A stretch of DNA of 32,768 nucleotides, taken from NCBI GenBank assembly GCA_026196775.1, contig JAPHUD010000008.1, positions 1 to 32,768 of the forward strand, in the 5' to 3' direction. The DNA comes from Flavobacteriales bacterium (GTDB lineage Bacteria; Bacteroidota; Bacteroidia; Flavobacteriales_E; Vicingaceae). Within the stretch, counting starts at the first letter, position 1; each line of letters begins with the position of its first letter. The position numbers were made by a program, and so were the translations under genes. Of this stretch, positions 24,410 through 31,952 are shown one piece after another. The notes beneath the pieces were generated by a model. It was given only the letters and a program-made list of their open reading frames with translations. It had not been told where the DNA came from and made no database searches.

Positions 24410-25315
24410 ATGACAACACGTTTCAATTTAAAGAACCAAGCATTATTATTATCTTTTGCAGTATTTTTTGCAGTTAGCTGTGGAGATGATAATACTAAAG
24501 ATGACTCAACAGAAACAGTTGATGTAGAAGAAAAAAAGACCAATAACACCCAATTACTAGAATTGGATGGTAAAGTTTTTAGTATTCCATCACCAATTCA
24601 AACAGCTTACCTTATAAAAGGTGCGGGAGTAACTTACAATAAAGATATTTTAAATGTGCCATCAAAAGTTACGGGTTATTCGACTAACTTTAAAAAAGCG
24701 GTTAACTTAGGAATTTATGGAGCTGATTTAGGTTATGTAACGCTTTACGATCAAACTCAAGATGCTATTTCTTTTCTTACAGCTGTTAAAACCTTGGGAG
24801 ATGATTTAGGTGTGAGTAGTGCTTTTGACATGGAACTAGTTGAGCGTTTCGAAAAAAACATTGGCAACCAAGATTCAGTGCTTTCTTTGGTTTCGGAAGC
24901 TTATAAATCTAGCGATAAATATTTGAAAAATAATGATCAAAACCACATTGGAGCATTAGTCCTTGCTGGTGGATGGGTTGAAAGTTTGTATTTTACAACA
25001 AATAGTGCAGAGATGACTTCTAATAAAGAAATCATTAATAGAGTAGGAGAGCAAAAAAACACAGTATATAACTTAATTAAATTATTAACTCCTTATTATG
25101 ACCAGCCTGAGTTTTCTACTTTAGTAGATGACTTAATGGAGCTAAATGATATTTTTGAAAAAGTAGAAATAACTTACACTTTTGTAGAACCTACAGTTGA
25201 TGTTGCTAAGAAAACAACAACTATTAATAGTACTACAACAGTTAATGTTTCTGCTGAAGTATTAAAACAAATTACTGAAAAGATTGCAAAAATTAGAACT
25301 AAATTAATCAGTTAA
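24410..25315 (+). CDS. Surface-type lipoprotein of unknown function
   Basis: The ATG at 24410 gives 301 residues; an upstream in-frame TTG (24368) would place 14 extra residues before the signal peptide and is rejected. The signal peptide ends in the lipobox AVSCGDD, and the acidic residues just after the Cys resemble the Bacteroidota lipoprotein export signal for display at the cell surface. The mature protein is largely helical, with repeated Lys/Asn/Thr-rich segments and a C-terminal KQITEKIAKIRTKLI helix. I do not recognise the family. It is followed, 68 bases on, by a small secreted protein in the same direction, and the two may form one unit ending at the terminator at 25833. Confidence 0.8.
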   Translation: MTTRFNLKNQALLLSFAVFFAVSCGDDNTKDDSTETVDVEEKKTNNTQLLELDGKVFSIPSPIQTAYLIKGAGVTYNKDILNVPSKVTGYSTNFKKAVNLGIYGADLGYVTLYDQTQDAISFLTAVKTLGDDLGVSSAFDMELVERFEKNIGNQDSVLSLVSEAYKSSDKYLKNNDQNHIGALVLAGGWVESLYFTTNSAEMTSNKEIINRVGEQKNTVYNLIKLLTPYYDQPEFSTLVDDLMELNDIFEKVEITYTFVEPTVDVAKKTTTINSTTTVNVSAEVLKQITEKIAKIRTKLIS

Positions 25316-25383
25316 TAAATTTTAAGTTATAAAAAAGATATTTAAATGGGTAACTCCATTTCAACAACATAAAAACAACAAAA

Positions 25384-25812
25384 ATGAAAAAAGCAGGTTT
25401 CAAATTATTAGTAGTAGCAATTACCATTTTCTCTTTTAATACACTATTTGCTCAATCTCCGTGTGATACTGTTGCCACTTTGTGTGAGAACAATATATCT
25501 AAACAATATATTTCTGACGGACAAAACTATAGAGCTCTTTTGTTAGATGATGAAATTGCAGAATTCAATATGGTTCTTTATGGAGGTAGTACTTATAGAT
25601 TTGCTGCTTGTAGTGGTTTTTCTAATGGAAATTTAATTTTTTCTGTTTACGATAGAGAAAGAAATTTAATTTTCACTAATAAAGAACATAGTAATGCTCC
25701 TTACTGGGATTTCAAAATTACAAACACATTAGATTGTATTATCGAAGCTCAGTTAGATCCTAATGTGTCAGCTTCTGGTTGTGCAGTTTTACTAGTTGGG
25801 TTTAAACAATAA
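25384..25812 (+). CDS. Small secreted cysteine-containing protein, unknown function
   Basis: The 142 residues begin with a standard signal peptide (MKKAGFKLLVVAITIFSF, cut after LFA before QSPCDT). The mature part is about 119 residues and looks all-beta, with six Cys (including the first CDT, TLCENN, AACSGF, LDCII and SGCAVL), consistent with disulphides. The pattern GGSTYRFAACSGFSNGNLIFSVYD resembles small periplasmic beta-sandwich domains, but I cannot name a family. It follows the lipoprotein gene by 68 bases and is closed by a good terminator. Confidence 0.78.
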   Translation: MKKAGFKLLVVAITIFSFNTLFAQSPCDTVATLCENNISKQYISDGQNYRALLLDDEIAEFNMVLYGGSTYRFAACSGFSNGNLIFSVYDRERNLIFTNKEHSNAPYWDFKITNTLDCIIEAQLDPNVSASGCAVLLVGFKQ

Positions 25813-25832
25813 AATAAATTCTGATAAAACTT

Positions 25833-25871
25833 AAAGGCATTGTTTAGAGATAAAATAATGCCTTTTTTTTT
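25833..25871 (+). terminator. Rho-independent terminator after the small secreted protein
   Basis: A 9-bp stem (AAAGGCATT/AATGCCTTT) with a 15-base loop runs into nine T residues. It separates the lipoprotein/secreted protein unit from the ABC transporter gene that starts 14 bases later, so that gene needs its own promoter or readthrough. Confidence 0.8.
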
Positions 25872-25885
25872 AAAATAAAACATAG

Positions 25886-28800
25886 ATGAGCGAACGAATA
25901 CTCAAGGCGTTAATGCAATTGTTTTCAATTGTATCTGAAGCTACAGATACATCAGAAAAAAGTAGGGCAATTGTAATTTCATTTTTAACTCAACAGCTAA
26001 ACCAACAATTGGTTGAAGAGTATTTAGCCCTTTATGATAAGTTTATTGAAGAAAAAACTCGAAAAGCAGATGGTTCTAAGAAACAAAAAAGAACATCTGT
26101 AAATTCTGTAAAAATTCTTTTAATCTGTACTCAAATTAATGAAGAGCTTGCTCAAAAGCAGAAAATTATTGTGCTTATTCGTTTACTCGAATTTATCTAT
26201 GCTAATGATAATCCATCAGAACAAGAGTTAGAATTCGTTTCTACTGTTTCAGAAACTTTTAATATTTCTAGTGAAGAACATGAGTTGTGTTCAAAATTTA
26301 TTAAGAATACTATTAATGAACCAATAGACTCTCCAAACTTATTGGTGGTGGATAATCATAAAGAAAATAAGCTCCAAAAAAGCAAACATATTTTTTCTGA
26401 TGGTTTACAAGGAGAATTAAGGATAATAAAAATTGAAAGTGTAAACTTATTTTTTGTTCGTTATTTCGGTAAAAATGAGCTTTATCTTAATGGCATTATT
26501 TTAAGAAAAGCTCAATCTAGCTTGTTAAACCAAGGCTCTTCTATAAGAAGTTCTAAAGTTCAGCCGATATATTATAGTGATATTATTACTAAGTTTTTTG
26601 ATAATGATGATGCAGAAAGAATAGTATTTAGCGTACAAAATATTACCTATAGATTTAAAGGAGGTAATATGGGAATGCACCACTTCAGCTTTAATGAAGA
26701 GTCGGGGAGAATGGTAGGGATTATGGGCGCCAGTGGAGCAGGAAAATCTACGTTGCTAAACTTGTTGAATGGAACATATGCACCTACCACCGGAAAAATT
26801 TGTATTAACAGCATAGACATACACAACGAACCTGAGAAAATTGAAGGAGTAATTGGTTATGTGTCTCAAGATGATTTATTAATCGAAGAACTAACCGTTT
26901 TTCAAAATCTATATTATAATGCTCGCTTATGTTTTGCCGATTTAGCTGAAGATAAATTGGTTAAAAAAGTAGCAGATGTTTTAATGAGTATTGGACTTTA
27001 TGAAGCTAGAGATTTAAAAGTTGGTAGTCCGTTAGATAAAACCATTAGTGGTGGACAAAGAAAACGACTTAATATTGCTCTAGAGCTTATAAGAGAGCCA
27101 TCTGTACTATTTGTTGACGAACCAACTTCAGGATTATCCTCTAGAGATTCTGAAAATATAATGGATTTACTTAAAGAGCTAGCACTAAAAGGTAAGTTGG
27201 TGTTTGTGGTAATTCACCAGCCTTCATCTGACATCTTTAAAATGTTTGATAATTTATTGATTTTAGATACTGGAGGTTATCCTATTTATAATGGCAACCC
27301 TGTTGATGCTGTAATTTATTTTAAAGAACAAGTACATCATGTAAATAGTAACGAAAGTGAATGTATTACTTGTGGTAATGTAAATTCTGAGCAAATATTC
27401 AATATTATAGAAGCAAGAGTAGTAGATGAATACGGTCATGCTACAGAAAATAGAAAAATAACGCCAAAGGAGTGGTATAAAAAATACTTGGAATTAATAG
27501 AACCTAAAGAACTTTCTGAGCAACCAAAAGAAATTACAACAGCTCCAAAAATAAGTTTTAACATTCCTAACAAACTAAATCAGTTTAAGGTTTTTATTAT
27601 TAGAGATGTACTTTCTAAGTTAACCAACCAGCAATATTTAATGATTAACTTTTTGGAGGCACCTGTTTTGGCTTTTATTTTAGCCTTCTTGGTTAGGTAT
27701 TACAGCACTGATAATAGCAATGAACTAGGTTATATTTTTAGGGAAAATGAGAATCTTCCAGCTTACATGTTTATGTCGGTAATTGTTGCCTTATTTATTG
27801 GCTTAACAGTTAGTGCGGAAGAAATAATTAGAGATCAAAAAATAAGAAAAAGAGAGAAGTTCCTTAACTTAAGTAAATCGAGTTATTTGTTTTCTAAAAT
27901 AACGATCATGTTTGTTATTTCGGCTATTCAAACCTTTACTTTTGTATTGATAGGAAATTATATTTTAGGTATACAAGGCATGAATACAGCTTATTGGTCG
28001 GTACTGTTTACTACTGCTTGTTTTGCCAATATGATGGGATTAAATATTTCAGCAAGTTTTAACTCTGCCGTAACCATTTATATTTTAATTCCATTTTTAG
28101 TTATTCCTCAACTTTTATTAAGTGGTGTAATTGTAAAGTTTGATAAATTAAATCCTGTAGTTACTAATCCAACACACGTTCCTTTGGTAGGAGAGGTAAT
28201 GGCATCTCGTTGGGCTTATGAAGCATTAGCTGTTCATCAGTTTAAAGACAATGAGTTTGAATCTAGATTTTATGAGTTAGATAAAGACCTTAAACAAGCT
28301 GAATTTAAAAAGAATTTTTGGCTATCTAAACTAAAAGAAAAGATTAGTGGAGTAGAAAATAATCTTAATAACCCTGACAAGAAAGAATATATTGAAGAAG
28401 CTTTATTGCTCTTGAGAAATGAAATAACCAAAGAAAATGTTAAAAACTCTGATATTCAGTTTAATCAGGTTAATAATCTTTACCCAGAAAAAATAGATGC
28501 AACAGTAATTAGAGCAACACACAATTATTTAAACGAATTAAATGGTTATTATTTAGATATATTTAAAAAAGCCAACAAAAAGAAAGATGCATTAGCAACT
28601 AAACTAAATGCAGATTCTACTTCAAAAGCTTTGTTTATTGAAATGAAAAATGGATATACCAACGATGCCTTATCTGATTTTGTTAAAAATAAAAACGAGC
28701 TTAATAGAATTTTAGAATTTGAAGGTAATTTATATCAAAAAATAGACCCAGTATATTTAGAACCGGATGGTATCAGAGCTCACTTTTATGCTCCTGTTAA

Positions 28801-28963
28801 AAAGGTTTTTGGATTAACAATTGATACTTTTTGGTACAACATAATAATTATTTGGCTAATGTCTATAGCACTAATAATAACCTTGTATTATGACGTGCTT
28901 AAATTCTTTATTTCTTTTTCAGGAAAATTAATCGAAAAGATAACAAATAAGTCGGCTAGATAA
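25886..28963 (+). CDS. TerB-like/ABCG-type ABC transporter (ATPase and permease fused, 1025 aa)
   Basis: Domains in order: a helical TerB-like region (about 1-145, with ALMQLFSIVSEATDTSEKSRAI); a beta-rich region at about 170-235 that resembles a degenerate FHA domain; and an ABC ATPase at about 245-475. Its key sites are Walker A GASGAGKST (281-289), Q-loop Gln328, signature ISGGQRKR (387-394), Walker B VLFVDEP (407-413) and switch His444. A linker with a CxxC (Cys493, Cys496) follows, then an ABC2-type permease with helices near 588-604, 625-643, 671-693, 700-722, 726-748 and 982-1001. About 230 residues, charged and helical, lie between the fifth and sixth helices, presumably outside the cytoplasm. 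The ATPase-then-permease order matches eukaryotic ABCG/White half-transporters; the protein probably dimerises. The substrate is unknown, with lipid or hydrophobic compounds most likely. A patatin gene follows by 72 bases. Confidence 0.9.
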   Translation: MSERILKALMQLFSIVSEATDTSEKSRAIVISFLTQQLNQQLVEEYLALYDKFIEEKTRKADGSKKQKRTSVNSVKILLICTQINEELAQKQKIIVLIRLLEFIYANDNPSEQELEFVSTVSETFNISSEEHELCSKFIKNTINEPIDSPNLLVVDNHKENKLQKSKHIFSDGLQGELRIIKIESVNLFFVRYFGKNELYLNGIILRKAQSSLLNQGSSIRSSKVQPIYYSDIITKFFDNDDAERIVFSVQNITYRFKGGNMGMHHFSFNEESGRMVGIMGASGAGKSTLLNLLNGTYAPTTGKICINSIDIHNEPEKIEGVIGYVSQDDLLIEELTVFQNLYYNARLCFADLAEDKLVKKVADVLMSIGLYEARDLKVGSPLDKTISGGQRKRLNIALELIREPSVLFVDEPTSGLSSRDSENIMDLLKELALKGKLVFVVIHQPSSDIFKMFDNLLILDTGGYPIYNGNPVDAVIYFKEQVHHVNSNESECITCGNVNSEQIFNIIEARVVDEYGHATENRKITPKEWYKKYLELIEPKELSEQPKEITTAPKISFNIPNKLNQFKVFIIRDVLSKLTNQQYLMINFLEAPVLAFILAFLVRYYSTDNSNELGYIFRENENLPAYMFMSVIVALFIGLTVSAEEIIRDQKIRKREKFLNLSKSSYLFSKITIMFVISAIQTFTFVLIGNYILGIQGMNTAYWSVLFTTACFANMMGLNISASFNSAVTIYILIPFLVIPQLLLSGVIVKFDKLNPVVTNPTHVPLVGEVMASRWAYEALAVHQFKDNEFESRFYELDKDLKQAEFKKNFWLSKLKEKISGVENNLNNPDKKEYIEEALLLLRNEITKENVKNSDIQFNQVNNLYPEKIDATVIRATHNYLNELNGYYLDIFKKANKKKDALATKLNADSTSKALFIEMKNGYTNDALSDFVKNKNELNRILEFEGNLYQKIDPVYLEPDGIRAHFYAPVKKVFGLTIDTFWYNIIIIWLMSIALIITLYYDVLKFFISFSGKLIEKITNKSAR

Positions 28964-29035
28964 AAACCAATCTAAGTATTTTTCGTAAGAAAGCGTAAGT
29001 TTTCATTATGCTTATTTTATGATTTCAATTTTAAC

Positions 29036-31258
29036 ATGATACGGAAAATAGTTTTTTTCTTCCCAGTACAACTCTTTTTAGTTAACCTAAAAAGAAACCA
29101 TTTGTTATTGCTTTTTTGGATAATACTATTTAGCATTATTAACGAATCTTTTGCCAATAAATATGGTATCCCATATCTTTTTTTAGCTCCAGAATACTTA
29201 AATACCATTAGTTTTTGGTCGTATATGATTATGGGCTTTTCCATTGGTGGATTTGTGATGACTTATAATATTACTGGCTATATTATCAATAGCGGTAGGT
29301 TTCAATTTATAGCCTCACTAAGAAGACCTTTTTTGGTTTATTGTATTAACAATTCATTAATACCATTAGCATTTATACTTTATTATATTTATAAAGTAAT
29401 ATTTTATCATCTTGAAAATGAAAGCAGTTCGGTAATAGATATTTCCATTTATGTTTTAGGAATTATTATAGGCTATACGCTAAATGTTGTTGTTTCATTA
29501 ACCTATTTTCTTTCTACCAATAAAAATATTTTTAAGTTATTAGGTATAACACCAGATGAAGAAAGTGGAAAACCTATAAATACCCTTTTTCTTAGAGATG
29601 AGAGCCTTTATAATTTTCTTAGAAAAAGAGAAAAATGGCATGTAGAATCATACTTAAATACCCCATTTCGTTCTAAACCAGCTAAAGATATTTCTCATTA
29701 TGATACAGAAATGTTGCGTTCTATAACCAAACATAACCATCTAAATGCTTCATTTTTCGAGATACTTATTTTCATCTCTTATATTGTGTTGGGACTTTTT
29801 CATGAAAATGCTTTTTTTATTATTCCAGCAAGTGCCAGTGTAATATTGTTTTTTACCATGATTTTAATAATATTAAGTGCCTTACATACATGGCTAAAAG
29901 GATGGACAACTTTTGCTTTTTTACTCTTATTATTTGTTATTAATATGTTATCTCAAAGTCAGATTTTTTCTTATGATAACATGGCTTATGGATTAAATTA
30001 TAATACAGAGAAAGCCGACTATTCAATTAAAGAGTTAAATAAACTTAGGTTGAATGAAGAAAACATTGAAAACGATAAAAACAATAGTATTGATATTTTA
30101 AATGCATGGAAAAAGAATACCAATGAGAAAAAACCAAAGTTAATTTTTTTAAATACTAGTGGAGGAGGTTCCAGAGCAATGATGTGGACTTACTTTACAC
30201 TACATCATTTAGATAGTATTTTTAATAATCAATTTTTTAATAAAATTCATCTAATATCAGGTTCATCAGGAGGGATGATAGGTGCAGCTTATTACAGAGA
30301 ACTATATTTACGAGAACAGCATGATAAAACGAAGTTTAAAAATAGCTATGAACATGTTGAAAATATGGGAAGAGACCTGTTAAACCCTATTGCTTTTAGT
30401 ATTGCTACTAACGATTTTTTTATAAGAATGAAAACGTATAATGATGGAAAATACACCTATTTAAAAGATAGAGGTTATGCTTTTGAACGTCAGCTATTAA
30501 TCAATACCAATAATGTTTTAGATAAAAGAATGAGAGATTATGTAGCTCCCGAAAAAGTCGCTGAAATTCCGATGATGATATTTTCTCCAACTATTACTAA
30601 TGATGGAAGAAGATTATTAATTGCTAGTCAGCCAATATCGTATTTAAGTTATAATTTACCTAAAAACAATACATTAAACAATCCTATTGTTGAAAATGTA
30701 GAATTTACCAAGTTGTTTAAACAACAAGATGCCATGAATTTAAAATTTACCAGTGCTATTCGTATGAGTGCTACCTTTCCTTATATAATGCCAAGTGTTA
30801 CCCTTCCTACAAATCCACAAATAGAAGTAATGGATGCAGGGGTGAGAGATAATTATGGAGCTATAACTACTTTTAAGTACATGCATACTTTTAAAGAGTG
30901 GATAAATGAAAATACTTCAGGAGTTATTATTATTCAAATTAGAGATAAGGAAAAGAATAAAAAGGTAACCGACAGTCCGTTAAGAAGTATAGCGGAAACT
31001 TTCTCTACCCCAATAGGAAGTTTTTATAGTAATCTATTTATTGTACAAGATTATAATTTAGATGATATGGTGCAATATTTAGGGAATGATATTGAACAAC
31101 AAGTTCATATTATAGATTTTGAATTGGAAAATGAAGAGAGTAGGGTGTCTTTAAGTTGGCATCTAACACCAAGAGAGAAAAGTGCTATTCTTAAAGCAAT
31201 GAATAGTAAAAACAATCAGCAATCATTAGCACGGCTAAAAGGTTTGTTAGAAAATTGA
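29036..31258 (+). CDS. Membrane-anchored patatin-like phospholipase
   Basis: The 740 residues have a membrane half (about 1-310, roughly seven hydrophobic helices near 12-36, 60-82, 100-124, 137-158, 240-262, 265-283 and 291-308) and a soluble patatin domain (about 365-735). Catalytic features are present: the oxyanion-hole Gly loop SGGGSR at 375-380, the nucleophile elbow GSSGG at 409-413 (Ser411) and the catalytic Asp600 in MDAGVRDNYG. Patatins hydrolyse acyl esters of phospholipids; here the enzyme is presumably held at the inner membrane. A helical membrane half of this size is unusual. It lies 72 bases after the ABC transporter in the same direction, and converges on psd with a 10-base gap. 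A functional link with the transporter is inference. Confidence 0.88.
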   Translation: MIRKIVFFFPVQLFLVNLKRNHLLLLFWIILFSIINESFANKYGIPYLFLAPEYLNTISFWSYMIMGFSIGGFVMTYNITGYIINSGRFQFIASLRRPFLVYCINNSLIPLAFILYYIYKVIFYHLENESSSVIDISIYVLGIIIGYTLNVVVSLTYFLSTNKNIFKLLGITPDEESGKPINTLFLRDESLYNFLRKREKWHVESYLNTPFRSKPAKDISHYDTEMLRSITKHNHLNASFFEILIFISYIVLGLFHENAFFIIPASASVILFFTMILIILSALHTWLKGWTTFAFLLLLFVINMLSQSQIFSYDNMAYGLNYNTEKADYSIKELNKLRLNEENIENDKNNSIDILNAWKKNTNEKKPKLIFLNTSGGGSRAMMWTYFTLHHLDSIFNNQFFNKIHLISGSSGGMIGAAYYRELYLREQHDKTKFKNSYEHVENMGRDLLNPIAFSIATNDFFIRMKTYNDGKYTYLKDRGYAFERQLLINTNNVLDKRMRDYVAPEKVAEIPMMIFSPTITNDGRRLLIASQPISYLSYNLPKNNTLNNPIVENVEFTKLFKQQDAMNLKFTSAIRMSATFPYIMPSVTLPTNPQIEVMDAGVRDNYGAITTFKYMHTFKEWINENTSGVIIIQIRDKEKNKKVTDSPLRSIAETFSTPIGSFYSNLFIVQDYNLDDMVQYLGNDIEQQVHIIDFELENEESRVSLSWHLTPREKSAILKAMNSKNNQQSLARLKGLLEN

Positions 31259-31268
31259 GATAAGAAAA

Positions 31269-31928
31269 TTATTTAAACTTTGCTATAGTAGAAATTCCGC
31301 CTTTTACTTTGTCATTTAATTTTACATTTAACTCAACATCTAGTGGTAAAAGTAAATCTACTCTAGAACCGAACTTTATAAAACCACACTCATCCGTTTG
31401 TTTTACATCGGTATTTTCTTTTCCAAAGAAAACAATACGTTTGGCTAAAGCTCCGGCAATTTGTCTGAATAATACAGCTCTTCCTTGACTATCTTCAACT
31501 ACAATGGTAGTTCTTTCATTTTCTGTAGATGCTTTTGGATGCCATGCTACTAAATATTTTCCTGAGTGATATTTAAAATACTTTAATACTCCAGAAATAG
31601 GGTAGCGATTTAAATGTACATTTATTGGCGACATAAATACAGAAACCTGTAAGCGTTTCTCATTAAAATATTCCGTTTCCATTACTTCTTCAATAACCAC
31701 AACTTTTCCGTCAGCTGGAGATATTATTTCTTTATCTCTAGCTGCGAAATTTCTGATTGGACTTCTGAAAAATTGAAGGATAACAATAATTAAAAATGCA
31801 GAAATAGCATATCCTAGCCATTTAATAATCGTAAAATCATTTAAAAAGAAATAAATAATACCATTTAAAATAATAGAAAATAAAAGTACGATGATTAATG
31901 AGGGATATCCCTGTTTATGAAATTTCAT
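31269..31928 (-). CDS. psd: Phosphatidylserine decarboxylase, short type
   Basis: The 219-residue proenzyme makes phosphatidylethanolamine from phosphatidylserine. Two N-terminal hydrophobic helices (about 10-30 and 33-53) precede the catalytic domain. The motif PADGKV (71-76), the MSPINVHLNR segment (99-107) and the self-cleavage site FGSRVD (Gly187-Ser188, Ser188 becoming the pyruvoyl group) are visible. The shorter length and single GS site (rather than LGST) place it in the archaeal-type/short group common in Bacteroidota. The pssA gene is not visible here. It is 24 bases upstream of the coiled-coil gene stop, both on the minus strand, so the two may be co-transcribed. It faces the patatin gene tail to tail. 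Confidence 0.93.
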   Translation of the reverse strand: MKFHKQGYPSLIIVLLFSIILNGIIYFFLNDFTIIKWLGYAISAFLIIVILQFFRSPIRNFAARDKEIISPADGKVVVIEEVMETEYFNEKRLQVSVFMSPINVHLNRYPISGVLKYFKYHSGKYLVAWHPKASTENERTTIVVEDSQGRAVLFRQIAGALAKRIVFFGKENTDVKQTDECGFIKFGSRVDLLLPLDVELNVKLNDKVKGGISTIAKFK

Positions 31929-31952
31929 GTTAGTTATTAATTGAGTTAGGAA

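Noticed and set aside
25344-25361. Hairpin AAATGG/CCATTT between the lipoprotein and the secreted protein genes
   Set aside because: The stem is only 6 bp and AT-rich with no T-tract, too weak to call a terminator.
28984-28999. Direct repeat CGTAAG x2 before the patatin gene
   Set aside because: Six bases repeated once in AT-rich spacer is within chance and has no further structure.
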